Shown: piece by piece, positions 37,593-46,606 of the stretch
How positions within the stretch are numbered: the first letter of the stretch is position 1
Layout of the letters: each line of letters opens with the position of its first letter
Assembly: GCA_002842985.1 (NCBI GenBank)
Contig: PHEQ01000002.1
Location: forward strand, 159,965-223,964
Length of the DNA: 64,000 nt
Direction of reading: 5' to 3'
DNA from: Alphaproteobacteria bacterium HGW-Alphaproteobacteria-1
Lineage (GTDB): Bacteria > Pseudomonadota > Alphaproteobacteria > Rhodobacterales > Rhodobacteraceae
Notes under the pieces: model-generated
Told to the model about the DNA's origin: nothing
The model's input: only the letters and a program-made list of their open reading frames with translations
Database searches by the model: none
Translations under genes and position numbers: made by a program

Positions 37593-38918
37593 ATGCGCCG
37601 ACTGCTTGCCGCCTGTCTTGTCACCCTCGTGCCTCTGGCCGCGGTGGCAGAGGATGTGACCCATTTCACGCTTGATAACGGCATGGAGGTGGTGGTGATC
37701 GAGGATCGGCGCGCCCCGGTGGTTACGCATATGGTCTGGTATCGCGCCGGTTCGGCGGATGAGACCCCCGGCGTCTCGGGTGTTGCGCATTTTCTGGAAC
37801 ACCTTCTGTTCAAGGGCACCAAAACCATGGCGCCGGGCGAGTTTTCGGCCACGGTGGCGCGAAATGGCGGGTCGGACAATGCGTTTACCAGCTATGATTA
37901 CACCGCCTATTTCCAGCGCATCGCCGCCGACCGGCTCGATCTGGTCATGGGGATGGAGGCCGACCGCATGGTCAACCTCCAGCTTGACGAGGCCGATATC
38001 CTGACCGAACGCGATGTCATCATCGAAGAGCGCAATCAGCGGGTCGAGAACAGCCCGTCGGCGCTTTACCGCGAGCAGAAAAGCGCGCTGCAATATCTCA
38101 ATCACCGCTACGGCGTACCGATCATCGGCTGGCGGCACGAGATGGAGACGCTCGGGCTTGACGACGCGCTGGCCTATTACCGCCGTTATTACGCCCCCAA
38201 CAATGCCATTCTTGTCGTCGCGGGCGACGCCGACCCCGAAGAGGTGCGTGCGCTGGCCGAAAAGCATTACGGCGTGATCCCCGCCAATCCAGACCTGCCC
38301 GAACGTGCCCGCCCGCAAGAGCCGCCGCAACTGGCCGAGCGGCGGATGACATTCCACGATCCGCGCGTGTCGCAACCCTATGTCAGCCGCTCCTATCTTG
38401 CGCCTGAACGCGACAGCGGCGCGCAGGAGCGCGCGGCTGCACTTACCCTTCTGGCAGAGTTGCTGGGCGGCGGACAGACCGCAGTTCTGACCCAGAAACT
38501 GCAATTCGAAAGCCGGATCGCGGTGCAGGTCGGGGCCTGGTATTCGGGCATGTCGCTTGACAGCACCACCTTCGATCTGGTGGTCGTGCCCGCCCCCGGC
38601 GTGACACTGGCCGAGGCCGAGGCGGCGATGGACGATGTCCTGACCGGCTTTCTCGAAACCGGCCCCGATGCCGCCCATCTGGACCGGATCAAGACACAGG
38701 TGCGCGCGCAGTCGATCTATGAACGCGACGACGCCTCTGCGCTGGCGCAGCGCTATGGCGCAGCACTCGCACAAGGCCTGACGGTTGCGGACGTGCAGGC
38801 ATGGCCCGACATCCTGCAAGCGGTCAGTGCCGAGGATATCATGACCGCCGCGCGCGATGTGTTCGACCGGCGGCAATCGGTGACGGGCTGGCTGATGGCC
38901 CCGGAGGTGACGCAATGA
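37593..38918 (+). CDS. M16 family zinc peptidase, catalytic subunit
   Basis: A 441-residue exported M16 (pitrilysin/processing-peptidase) protein. Residues 1-19 are a signal peptide. The inverted zinc motif HFLEH is at residues 66-70 and the distal glutamate lies in VIIEERNQRVENSP near residues 145-146, so the site is complete. The C-terminal half is the inactive M16 domain. The ATG overlaps nothing upstream and follows CGGAGG. The next gene encodes a second M16 protein without the zinc site and its start overlaps this stop by four bases, so the two probably form a heterodimer in the periplasm. Confidence 0.93.
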   Translation: MRRLLAACLVTLVPLAAVAEDVTHFTLDNGMEVVVIEDRRAPVVTHMVWYRAGSADETPGVSGVAHFLEHLLFKGTKTMAPGEFSATVARNGGSDNAFTSYDYTAYFQRIAADRLDLVMGMEADRMVNLQLDEADILTERDVIIEERNQRVENSPSALYREQKSALQYLNHRYGVPIIGWRHEMETLGLDDALAYYRRYYAPNNAILVVAGDADPEEVRALAEKHYGVIPANPDLPERARPQEPPQLAERRMTFHDPRVSQPYVSRSYLAPERDSGAQERAAALTLLAELLGGGQTAVLTQKLQFESRIAVQVGAWYSGMSLDSTTFDLVVVPAPGVTLAEAEAAMDDVLTGFLETGPDAAHLDRIKTQVRAQSIYERDDASALAQRYGAALAQGLTVADVQAWPDILQAVSAEDIMTAARDVFDRRQSVTGWLMAPEVTQ

Positions 38919-40228
38919 TCCGTTTCGTTCTCACGCTTTTCCTGCTGGCCGCAGCCCTGCCCGCGCGCGCGGGCGTCGATGTGATCGAGATCACATCGCC
39001 GGGCGGCCTTGACGCCTGGCTGGTCGAGGATCACTCGATCCCCTTCGTCGCGCTGGAGGTGCGCTTTCGCGGGGGTGCCTCGCTTGATGCGCCGGGCGCG
39101 CGCGGGGCGACCAACCTGATGGTGGGCCTTCTGGAGGAAGGCGCAGGAGAGCGCGACGCGCGCGCCTTCACGCAGGCCACCGAAGAGCTTGCCGCACGCT
39201 TTGGCTATAGAGTAAGCGATGACGCGGTGAGTATCTCGGCGCGCTTCCTGACCGAAAATCGCGCCGCGTCGGTGGACCTTCTGCGCGACAGCCTGATCGT
39301 GCCACGCTTTGACGAGGACGCCATCGAGCGGGTGCGCGCGCAGGTTTTGGCAGGGCTGCGCTCGGACGAGACCAACCCGCGCGACATCGCGAGCCGAGAG
39401 GCCTCGCGCCTGATCTACGGCACCCATCCCTACGGATCCAAGCAGGAGGGCACGCCCGAGAGCGTGGCCGCACTCACCCGCGAGGATATTCTGGCCGCAC
39501 ATCGAGCGGCGCTGGCGCGCGACCGGGTCTATATCAGCGCTGTCGGTGACATCACCGCCGAAGAACTTGGCGGGCTCCTCGATCACCTGCTGGGCGATCT
39601 GCCCGAAACCGGCGCGCCGCTGCCGCCGCGCGCGGACCTGACGCTTCCCGGAGGGGTCAAGCTGGTGGACTTCGCCACGCCTCAATCCGTCGCTCTGTTT
39701 GCGCAACCGGGCATCGACCGGCATCACCCGGATTTCTTCGCCGCCTTCATCCTCAACCATATCCTCGGCGGCGGCGGCTTTGAAAGCCGGTTGATGACCG
39801 AGGTGCGCGAAAAGCGCGGACTGACCTATGGCGTCTACTCCTACATCGCCGACCGCGACGCGGCGGAGGTCTGGACCGGCTCTGTCGCCTCGGCCAATGA
39901 CCGCGTGGCCGAGGCCATCGCCGTGATCCGCGCCGAATGGGCGCGGCTGCGCGACGAGGGGGTGACGGCGCAAGAGCTTGAGAACGCCAAGACCTACCTG
40001 ACCGGGGCCTATCCGCTGCGCTTCGACGGCAACGGCACCATCGCCTCGATCGCCGTGGGAATGCAGATGGACGGGCTGCCCACCGATTACATCGTCAACC
40101 GCAACGACATGGTGAACGCCGTCACCCTTGACGAGATCAACCGCGTCGCGCGCGACTGGCTCGACCCCGAGGCGCTGACCTTCGTGGTGGTGGGGCAACC
40201 CGAGGGGCTGGAGAGCACGGTGAATTGA
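38915..40228 (+). CDS. M16 family peptidase, non-catalytic partner
   Basis: A 437-residue exported M16-fold protein with a signal peptide of about 19 residues. Where the partner has HFLEH, this has NLMVGLLEEG, so the zinc ligands are missing. The later domain keeps the family's substrate-binding signature GGGGFESRLMTEVREKRGLT, then YGVYSY near residues 285-310. This division of labour matches mitochondrial processing peptidase and the two-gene Sphingomonas M16 proteases: one subunit cuts, the other holds the substrate. Translation is coupled to the catalytic subunit by an ATGA overlap. Confidence 0.92.
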   Translation: MIRFVLTLFLLAAALPARAGVDVIEITSPGGLDAWLVEDHSIPFVALEVRFRGGASLDAPGARGATNLMVGLLEEGAGERDARAFTQATEELAARFGYRVSDDAVSISARFLTENRAASVDLLRDSLIVPRFDEDAIERVRAQVLAGLRSDETNPRDIASREASRLIYGTHPYGSKQEGTPESVAALTREDILAAHRAALARDRVYISAVGDITAEELGGLLDHLLGDLPETGAPLPPRADLTLPGGVKLVDFATPQSVALFAQPGIDRHHPDFFAAFILNHILGGGGFESRLMTEVREKRGLTYGVYSYIADRDAAEVWTGSVASANDRVAEAIAVIRAEWARLRDEGVTAQELENAKTYLTGAYPLRFDGNGTIASIAVGMQMDGLPTDYIVNRNDMVNAVTLDEINRVARDWLDPEALTFVVVGQPEGLESTVN

Positions 40229-40381
40229 GGAGGGCGTCGTCGGTGCCCGTTGCGCGCAGGAACACTTGTTCGGACGGACGGCGCACCTCGCGGCCTCGCG
40301 CCTGTCCACACGCCCTCTGGACAGTTCCCCTGCGTGGTGGCAGAATTTGATCAAATCCCAAACCCTCCCGGAGACAGCCCC

Positions 40382-41731
40382 ATGAAAGACGACAATTTCC
40401 TGCGCGAGATGAACGCACGCCACCTGTGGCAGCCGATGGGCCATCCCGGCGAGGCGCAGCGCAACACCCCGCGCATCATCAAGACCGCCGAAGGCGTGCG
40501 CCTGCACGACATCGACGGCCATTCGGTCGTGGATGCCGTGGGCGGCCTCTGGTGCGTCAATCTGGGCTATTCCAACGACGCGGTGAAACAGGCGATTTCG
40601 GATCAGCTGTGGCAATTGCCCTATTACTCGGGCTTCGCCGGCACCACCAACCCGGCCGCCATCGAGGCCTCCTACGCCGTGCGCGAGTTCTTCGCCGAGG
40701 ACGGGATGGAACGGGTGTTCTTCACCTCGGGCGGCTCGGACAGCGTCGATACCGCGCTGCGCCTTGCCCGCCAATACCACCGCCTGCGCGGCGAACCCAC
40801 GCGCACCAAGTTCCTCAGTCTCAAGAAGGGCTATCACGGCACCCATTGGGGCGGCGCCAGCGTGAACGGCAACAACCGCTTCCGCATCGGATATGAACCA
40901 CTCCTGCCCGGCTGTTTCCACATCGCCGCGCCCTACACCTATCGCAACCCGTTTGACGAAAGCGACCCCGCACGCCTGGCCGAAAAGATCGCCGCCGCCA
41001 TGGTGGACGAGATCGAGTTTCAGGATCCCTCGACCATCGCCGCCTTCATCATGGAGCCTATCCTCGGCGCGGGCGGCGTGATCGTGCCGGATGCCAGCTT
41101 CATGCGGCACATGCGCGCGATCTGCGACCGTTACGGGATCCTGGTGATCTCGGACGAGGTGATCTGCGGCTTTGGCCGCACCGGCGACTGGACCGGCGCG
41201 CGGCATTGGGGGGTCAAGCCCGACCTCATGACCGTCGCCAAGGGCATAACCTCGGGCTATTTCCCGGTTGGGGGCGTGCTCATCTCCGGGGCGGTGGCCG
41301 AGGTCTTTGAAAACGCCGACGCGCGCGGCGCGATCTGGACAGGCTATACCTATTCGGCGCATCCCGTGGGGGCCGCCGGCGTGGTGGCCTGCCTCGCGGA
41401 GACGCTCCGGCTCGACACCAAGACCAATGCCGCCGCGCGCGGCACGCAGCTTTACGAAGGCGTCAAGCGGCTGGCCGAGAAACACGACATCATCGGCGAT
41501 GTCCGCGGCGGGCATGGCCTGATGACCGGGATCGAGATCGTCAGCGACCGTTCTAAAAAGACACCGATGGACGCGACCACCATGCAACGCATCCACACTG
41601 CCACCTATGACGCGGGCGCGATGGTGCGGCTTGGCGCGCATAACGTGCTGATGTCGCCGCCGCTGGTGATTTCCGAGGCGGAAGTGAACGTGATCCTCGC
41701 CGCGCTCGACGCGGGCTTTTCGGCGGCCTGA
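40382..41731 (+). CDS. Class III PLP-dependent aminotransferase
   Basis: A 449-residue fold-type I aminotransferase of the omega-aminotransferase class. The N-terminal LWQPMGHPGEAQ, the phosphate-binding GGSDSVDTALRLAR, ISDEVICGFGRTG and the PLP-lysine motif TVAKGITSGYFPVGG (Lys287) are present. Close relatives include taurine-pyruvate, beta-alanine-pyruvate and putrescine transaminases; I cannot choose between them. The ATG at 40382 follows CGGAGA; the open frame runs back to 40250 without homology. It is monocistronic, followed by a strong hairpin. Confidence 0.88.
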   Translation: MKDDNFLREMNARHLWQPMGHPGEAQRNTPRIIKTAEGVRLHDIDGHSVVDAVGGLWCVNLGYSNDAVKQAISDQLWQLPYYSGFAGTTNPAAIEASYAVREFFAEDGMERVFFTSGGSDSVDTALRLARQYHRLRGEPTRTKFLSLKKGYHGTHWGGASVNGNNRFRIGYEPLLPGCFHIAAPYTYRNPFDESDPARLAEKIAAAMVDEIEFQDPSTIAAFIMEPILGAGGVIVPDASFMRHMRAICDRYGILVISDEVICGFGRTGDWTGARHWGVKPDLMTVAKGITSGYFPVGGVLISGAVAEVFENADARGAIWTGYTYSAHPVGAAGVVACLAETLRLDTKTNAAARGTQLYEGVKRLAEKHDIIGDVRGGHGLMTGIEIVSDRSKKTPMDATTMQRIHTATYDAGAMVRLGAHNVLMSPPLVISEAEVNVILAALDAGFSAA

Positions 41732-41739
41732 CCCGTGCC

Positions 41740-41770
41740 CGGGGGCGGTGGGCCGGACTGGCCGCCCCCG
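41740..41770 (+). terminator. GC-rich hairpin after the aminotransferase gene
   Basis: CGGGGGCGG (41740-41748) pairs with CCGCCCCCG (41762-41770), and an inner GGCC/GGCC can extend it. No T run follows, so it may be a transcript-end stabiliser or a Rho-assisted end rather than a classical terminator. Confidence 0.45.
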
Positions 41771-41777
41771 AGCGCCG

Positions 41778-41825
41778 TTAACCAATCCTAAACTTTCCGG
41801 CGCTAGCCGTTAACCCTGTCGCATC
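41778..41825 (+). promoter_or_regulatory. CtrA-like box and half-site upstream of comM
   Basis: TTAA at 41778, seven bases, then TAAAC at 41789 matches the CtrA consensus TTAA-N7-TTAAC with one mismatch. A second TTAACC half-site is at 41820-41825, and both lie within a repeated 10-mer GCCGTTAACC (41774-41783 and 41816-41825). The box ends 48 bases before the comM ATG. Confidence 0.45.
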
Positions 41826-41841
41826 GCCGCGCGGGGGAAAC

Positions 41842-43356
41842 ATGATCGCACGCGCCTATACCGTGGCATTCGAAGGGGTCGAGGCGCGCCCTGTGGAAGT
41901 GCAATGCGCCGTGCTCGCGGGGGTGCCGGGCTTTGCCCTCGTGGGTCTGCCCGACAAGGCCGTGTCGGAAGCGCGCGAACGGGTGCGCGCGGCGCTTTCT
42001 GCGCTGGCCATCTCGCTGCCGTCCAAGCGCATCGCGGTGAACCTGTCGCCTGCCGACCTGCCCAAGGAAGGCAGCCATTTCGACCTGCCCATCGCGCTCG
42101 CCCTGCTCGCCGCGCTCGAGATCCTTCCCCACGACGCGGTCGAGGGCACAACGGCGCTTGGCGAGTTGTCGCTCGACGGGACGCTCATTCCGGTGATCGG
42201 CGCGCTGCCCGCTGCCATGTCGGCGGCAGAAGAGAACCGCATCCTGCTCTGCCCGCGCGCCTCTGGGGCCGAGGCCGCCTGGGTCGGCGCGGCACAGGTG
42301 ATCGCCGCCGCTTCGCTCGCCGATGTGGTGCGCCATTTCACCGGCGAATGCCCCATCGCACCCGCACAACCCGGCGAGGTGACCGGCCCGCCGCCAGGGC
42401 GCGACCTGCGCGACGTGAAGGGGCAGGAGCGGGCCAAGCGCGCACTCGAGATCGCCGCCGCCGGGCGGCATCACATGATGATGGTCGGCCCGCCCGGCTC
42501 TGGCAAATCCATGCTCGCGGCGCGCCTGCCGGGGATTTTGCCGCCGCTCAGCCCCGCCGAGGCGCTCGAGACCTCGATGATCCACTCGGTCGCGGGGCTC
42601 ATCTCCGAGGGTGGGATCAGCCGCACGCGCCCCTTTCGGGAACCGCATCACACCGCCTCGATGGCGGCGATCACCGGCGGCGGGCGCAGCGCCAAGCCGG
42701 GCGAGATCAGCCTTGCCCATAACGGCGTGCTCTTCATGGACGAATTTCCCGAGTTTCCACGCCCCGTGCTCGAGACGCTGCGCCAGCCGATCGAGACCGG
42801 CGAGGTGATGATCGCGCGTGCCAATGCCCATGTGAAATATCCCTGCCGCTTTCTGCTCGTGGCTGCCGCGAACCCGTGCAAATGCGGCCACCTGAGCGAT
42901 CCCGCGCGCGCCTGCTCGCGCGCGCCCAATTGCGGCGAGGATTACATGGGGCGCATCTCCGGCCCGCTGATGGACCGGTTCGATCTGCGCCTCGACGTGC
43001 CGCCGGTAGCCTTTACCGATCTCGATCTGCCGACCTGCGGTGAGGGATCGGCCCAGGTGGCCGAACGGGTCGCGGCGGCACGGGCGGTGCAACGCGCGCG
43101 CTTTGCGGACCGGCCCGACATGCGCCTCAATGCCGATGCCGAGGGCGAGGCCCTCGAGGACATCGCCACACCCGACGCCGAGGGGCGCGCGCTGCTCACC
43201 CGCGTGGCCGAACGGTTCGGCCTGACGGCGCGCGGCTATCACCGGGTGTTGCGGGTGGCGCGCACCATCGCCGATCTCGACGGCGCTGATGCGGTGCGCC
43301 TGCCCCATGTGGCAGAGGCGGTCAGCTTTCGCCTGACGACGATCAAAGAGACCTGA
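41842..43356 (+). CDS. comM: ComM / YifB family Mg-chelatase-like AAA+ ATPase
   Basis: ComM is a hexameric helicase that promotes branch migration of incoming single-stranded DNA during natural transformation. The 504-residue protein has an N-terminal Lon-protease-like fold (RAYTVAFEGVEARPVEVQ, GLPDKAVSEARERV), Walker A GPPGSGKSMLA near residue 215, Walker B VLFMDEFPEF and a zinc-binding-like NPCKCGHLSDP plus C-terminal Mg-chelatase domain. In Rhodobacter capsulatus comM is needed for uptake of gene-transfer-agent DNA and is under CtrA control. Its 3' end overlaps the convergent esterase gene by 14 bases. Confidence 0.93.
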   Translation: MIARAYTVAFEGVEARPVEVQCAVLAGVPGFALVGLPDKAVSEARERVRAALSALAISLPSKRIAVNLSPADLPKEGSHFDLPIALALLAALEILPHDAVEGTTALGELSLDGTLIPVIGALPAAMSAAEENRILLCPRASGAEAAWVGAAQVIAAASLADVVRHFTGECPIAPAQPGEVTGPPPGRDLRDVKGQERAKRALEIAAAGRHHMMMVGPPGSGKSMLAARLPGILPPLSPAEALETSMIHSVAGLISEGGISRTRPFREPHHTASMAAITGGGRSAKPGEISLAHNGVLFMDEFPEFPRPVLETLRQPIETGEVMIARANAHVKYPCRFLLVAAANPCKCGHLSDPARACSRAPNCGEDYMGRISGPLMDRFDLRLDVPPVAFTDLDLPTCGEGSAQVAERVAAARAVQRARFADRPDMRLNADAEGEALEDIATPDAEGRALLTRVAERFGLTARGYHRVLRVARTIADLDGADAVRLPHVAEAVSFRLTTIKET

Positions 43357-44227
43357 GCCAGTTCGCCAGTTCGCACAAGCTGGCCTGCGCCTCGGGCAGG
43401 ATATTGTGGAAGATCGGCCAGACATGCGGGTGATCCGGCCTGAGATGCACCTCGCTCGTCACCCCCTGCGCCTTCAGGGCTGTCTGCATCCGCAGCGCAT
43501 CGTCGCGCAGGATTTCCGTGTCCCCAACGGTGAGCCACACGGGCGGCGCGCCCTCGAACCGACCGAAAAGCGGCGAGGCGCGCGGATCGGCAGGGTCCTG
43601 CGCGCCCAGAAACATCTCCAGCATCTCGCCGATTCGCTCCGCCGTCAACACGTTGTCGCGCAACGTGTTTTCACGCACGGACGCGCCCGAAAACGTCACA
43701 TCCGTGAGCGGCGAAAAAGCAAATAGACCTGCCGGAGCGTCCAGTCCCTGCCGCAGGATCTCATGCAGAAGGGCGAGCGCCAGGCCTCCACCCGCGCTGT
43801 CCCCGCCGAGAATCACCTCGCGCTCTGCCCGCAAGGCCCGGTAGCAGGCCAGCGCATCCTCGATCTGAGCCGGGAACGGGTGCTCCGGCGCCAGCCGGTA
43901 ATCCGGCAGGCAGCTCTCGAGCCCGGTCAGCGCGGAAAGCCGCGCCAGCATCGCGCGGTGGGTATCCGAGGTGCCGAACACGTAGGCACCGCCATGGAAA
44001 TAGAGAAGGACCGGGCCTTGCCCCCTGACCGCACCGCGCGCCCGCGCCCATTGCACGGGCACAGCTCCCAGCCTCCCGTGCTCGAACCGGCTGCCCCGGG
44101 GCGCATGGAAATAAAGCCGCGCCTTGAACGCGAAGGACCGGCGCAGCCGGTCCTTGTCATGCCGCGCCAGCGCCGGCTTCTCGAACCACCGAAGGTGACG
44201 GTTCAGAAGAACAAGCTGCCAACTCAT
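43343..44227 (-). CDS. Alpha/beta hydrolase (hormone-sensitive-lipase type esterase)
   Basis: A 294-residue cytoplasmic esterase of the HSL (family IV) type. The oxyanion motif HGG is at residues 78-80 ([11 protein letters not shown]), the nucleophile elbow GDSAGG puts Ser144 in place, and the Asp ([10 protein letters not shown]) and His (RPDHPHVWP) of the triad follow near residues 240-275. Substrates are probably short acyl esters. Its ATG overlaps the gshB stop by four bases, and its end overlaps comM by 14 bases on the opposite strand. Confidence 0.88.
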   Translation of the reverse strand: MSWQLVLLNRHLRWFEKPALARHDKDRLRRSFAFKARLYFHAPRGSRFEHGRLGAVPVQWARARGAVRGQGPVLLYFHGGAYVFGTSDTHRAMLARLSALTGLESCLPDYRLAPEHPFPAQIEDALACYRALRAEREVILGGDSAGGGLALALLHEILRQGLDAPAGLFAFSPLTDVTFSGASVRENTLRDNVLTAERIGEMLEMFLGAQDPADPRASPLFGRFEGAPPVWLTVGDTEILRDDALRMQTALKAQGVTSEVHLRPDHPHVWPIFHNILPEAQASLCELANWLRSL

Positions 44228-45159
44228 CCTCGCCGCGCCTGGATGGCGTCCCAGATGAGCCCTGCGCCATTGGTGCCATCGAACCGCTCGAGTTCCTGAA
44301 GGCCCGTGGGCGAGGTCACGTTGATCTCGGTCAGGTAATCGCCGATCACGTCGATGCCGACAAAAATCTGCCCCTTCTCGCGCAGAAGCGGGCCGATGCG
44401 CGCGCAGATCTCGCGGTCGCGGTCGGTCAACCCAACCTTTTCGGGCCGCCCGCCCACATGCATGTTCGACCGCGTCTCACCTTCGGCGGGCACGCGGTTG
44501 ATCGCGCCGATGGGCGCGCCGTCCACAAGGATCACCCGCTTGTCGCCCCGGCTCACATCGGGGAGGTATTTCTGCACGATGAGCGGCTCGCGCGAGAAGC
44601 CGGTAAACATCTCGTGCAGGCTTGCAAGGTTCCGGTCGCTCTCGGGCAGATGGAACACGCCCGCCCCGCCGTTTCCGTAGAGCGGCTTGAGAATGACATC
44701 GCCATGGCGCGCGCGAAACGCGCGGATTGTGGCAAGATCGCGCGCGATTGTTGTGGGCGGCATCAGGTCCGGGAAGTTCAGGATCAGAAGTTTCTCGGGG
44801 AAATTGCGCACCCAGAACGGATCATTGACCACCAGCGTGGCCGGGCTCAACCGCTCCAGAAGATGTGTGGTGGTGATGTAATGCATGTCGAATGGCGGAT
44901 CCTGCCGGAGCCAGACCACGTCGAAATCGGCCAGATCGACCGCCTGGTTTTCGCCCAAGCGGTAGTGATCCCCCGCCACCCGCCGCACCTCGAGTGGCCA
45001 GCCGCGCGCGGTGATGCGCCCCTCCTCATAGGCGAGCGCATCGGGCGTGTAGTAATAAAGCTCATGGCCCCGCTCCTGCGCCTCGATCATCAGGCGAAAG
45101 GTGCTGTCGGCGGTGATGTCGATCGGCCCGATCGGGTCCATCTGAAAGGCGATTTTCAT
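44224..45159 (-). CDS. gshB: Glutathione synthetase
   Basis: GshB joins gamma-glutamylcysteine and glycine using ATP. The 311-residue ATP-grasp enzyme shows the N-terminal [19 protein letters not shown] signature, the MPPTTIARD central region, [15 protein letters not shown]-grasp loop, and the C-terminal metal-binding [20 protein letters not shown]. The ATG at 45159 gives the family's usual MKIAFQMDP start. It is coupled to the downstream esterase by an ATGA overlap and follows yraN by 58 bases on the same strand. A yraN-gshB neighbourhood is common in alphaproteobacteria. Confidence 0.95.
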   Translation of the reverse strand: MKIAFQMDPIGPIDITADSTFRLMIEAQERGHELYYYTPDALAYEEGRITARGWPLEVRRVAGDHYRLGENQAVDLADFDVVWLRQDPPFDMHYITTTHLLERLSPATLVVNDPFWVRNFPEKLLILNFPDLMPPTTIARDLATIRAFRARHGDVILKPLYGNGGAGVFHLPESDRNLASLHEMFTGFSREPLIVQKYLPDVSRGDKRVILVDGAPIGAINRVPAEGETRSNMHVGGRPEKVGLTDRDREICARIGPLLREKGQIFVGIDVIGDYLTEINVTSPTGLQELERFDGTNGAGLIWDAIQARRG

Positions 45160-45217
45160 GCGCGGCCTCATGTGTCACGTCGCCCCTTTCATGGGCCATG
45201 CCGCGCGCGCGCGCAAT

Positions 45218-45667
45218 TCAGAAAAGTCCGAACGCCGCCTCGAGGATGTTCACGGATCCGATGTCATCGACCGTCGCAACATCGAATCGTACCGGTGCAA
45301 GCTGCCCCTCGGGCGTCAGCCCGATATATTCGGAGGCTGCATGATAGATCCGCTGCAATTGGCCCTGATGCAACCGCTGAAGCGCCAGATCGTGGGTCGC
45401 CGCGCGCTTGACCTCACAGAACACATAGGTGTCGGGCGCGCGCAGCACGAGGTCGATCTCACCACTGATCCCGCGCCAGCGCCGCGCCAGAACCTGAACG
45501 CCGCGCCCCTCGTAAAGCCGCGCGACCATGTCCTCGGCGGCCTGCCCGCTGAGAAAGGCGCGCCTGCCCCGTTCCTGTCGCCAATGCGCCACGCAATCGG
45601 GCAGGGCCACGGGCGGCGGCGTGTCGAAATCAAATACAAGTTGCCGCATCTCTTGCCCGTTCCTCAT
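45218..45667 (-). CDS. YraN family (UPF0102) protein
   Basis: A 149-residue protein with an endonuclease-like fold. The family core is AEDMVARLYEGRGVQVLARR, then WRGISGEIDLVLR and YVFCEVKRA, the D-(x)n-E-x-K arrangement of Holliday-resolvase-type nucleases, but no biochemical role is proven. The N-terminal 30 residues are an extension. It starts within the rsmI stop (ATGA overlap), so the two are translationally coupled, an arrangement conserved from gamma- to alphaproteobacteria. Confidence 0.9.
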   Translation of the reverse strand: MRNGQEMRQLVFDFDTPPPVALPDCVAHWRQERGRRAFLSGQAAEDMVARLYEGRGVQVLARRWRGISGEIDLVLRAPDTYVFCEVKRAATHDLALQRLHQGQLQRIYHAASEYIGLTPEGQLAPVRFDVATVDDIGSVNILEAAFGLF

Positions 45668-46527
45668 CCGTTGCGCGCCGTCAGTTGCAAGGCCCGCTGA
45701 TAAACCTGACGCCGGGGCAGACCCAAGGCCGCCGCAACCTGATCCGCCGCATCGCGCACGCTGTCGCCCGTCAACGCCGCATCCAGAGCCCGGTCTATAT
45801 CAACTTCTTTAATATCCGATGAATCCCCGCGCCCGATCACAATAACGATTTCGCCCTTCAGCGTCTCTCCGGCGCAGTCCCGTGCAAGGGTTTCCAGCGT
45901 TTCCCTGCGCGTTTCCTCGAATTTCTTGGTGATCTCGCGACAGAGCGCCGCCGGTCTCTCGCCGCCCAAAACCTCTGCCGCGTCAGCCAGCATCGCGGCC
46001 ACGCGCTTGGGCGATTCGTAGAACACCAGCGTTGCGGGCACCGCGCCAAGCTCCTTCAACACCGTCTTGCGCCGCGCCGAACTGCTCGGCAGAAAGCCCG
46101 CGAACAGGAACCGGTCGGTCGGAAGGCCCGACAGGGTCAGCGCCGCGATCACGGCAGAGGGCCCCGGTGCCGAAATCAGCGGATAGCCTGCGGCCACCGC
46201 CGCGCGGCCAAGATCAAAGCCCGGATCGGCCACCATCGGCGTGCCCGCCTCCGAGGCGTAGAGCACCGATCTGCCCTCCGCCAGCGCCGCCAGGATGCGC
46301 GGGCGCATCTTAGCCCCGTTATGATCGTGATAGGCCCAGAGCGGACGCTCGCCCAGTGCCACGCCATGGATTTCCATCAGCCGACGCAGGCTGCGCGTGT
46401 CCTCGGCCACCAGCACCTCCGCCGACGCCAGCAGATCGAGCGCCCGGAGCGTGATGTCGCGCGCCGCACCGATCGGTGTGGCGATGAGGTATAGCCCGGC
46501 GGCCAGTTTCTGCGGATGGGAATTCAT
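45664..46527 (-). CDS. rsmI: 16S rRNA (cytidine(1402)-2'-O)-methyltransferase
   Basis: RsmI methylates the 2'-OH of C1402 in the decoding centre of 16S rRNA. The 287-residue protein has the tetrapyrrole-methylase fold: GLYLIATPIGAARDITLRAL, VAEDTRSLRRLM, the GTPMVADPGFDL motif and SAPGPSAVIAALTLSGLP. It is followed by yraN in a coupled pair, and is divergent from the LpoA-like gene with 79 bases between. This is the classic rsmI/lpoA/yraN cluster. Confidence 0.95.
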   Translation of the reverse strand: MNSHPQKLAAGLYLIATPIGAARDITLRALDLLASAEVLVAEDTRSLRRLMEIHGVALGERPLWAYHDHNGAKMRPRILAALAEGRSVLYASEAGTPMVADPGFDLGRAAVAAGYPLISAPGPSAVIAALTLSGLPTDRFLFAGFLPSSSARRKTVLKELGAVPATLVFYESPKRVAAMLADAAEVLGGERPAALCREITKKFEETRRETLETLARDCAGETLKGEIVIVIGRGDSSDIKEVDIDRALDAALTGDSVRDAADQVAAALGLPRRQVYQRALQLTARNG

Positions 46528-46530
46528 CGC

Positions 46531-46558
46531 TGGACCCTCGTTGCGTGGCGGCTATGAT
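46531..46558 (+). promoter_or_regulatory. Predicted promoter of the LpoA-like gene
   Basis: TGGACC at 46531-46536 and TATGAT at 46553-46558 are 16 bases apart. The -10 matches the sigma-70 consensus at five of six positions and the -35 at four of six. The start site would be near 46565, giving a leader of about 42 bases. Confidence 0.4.
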
Positions 46559-46606
46559 CACACCCGCGTGTATCCTGCCTTGGGTGCCCATAACAGGGAG
46601 TAGACC

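Noticed and set aside
38753..41785. A very long open frame on the minus strand, about 1000 codons
   Set aside because: It runs antisense to the M16 pair and the aminotransferase. Its codons are the mirror of strongly coding plus-strand genes, the residue composition is arginine-, histidine- and glycine-rich, and no domain is recognisable.
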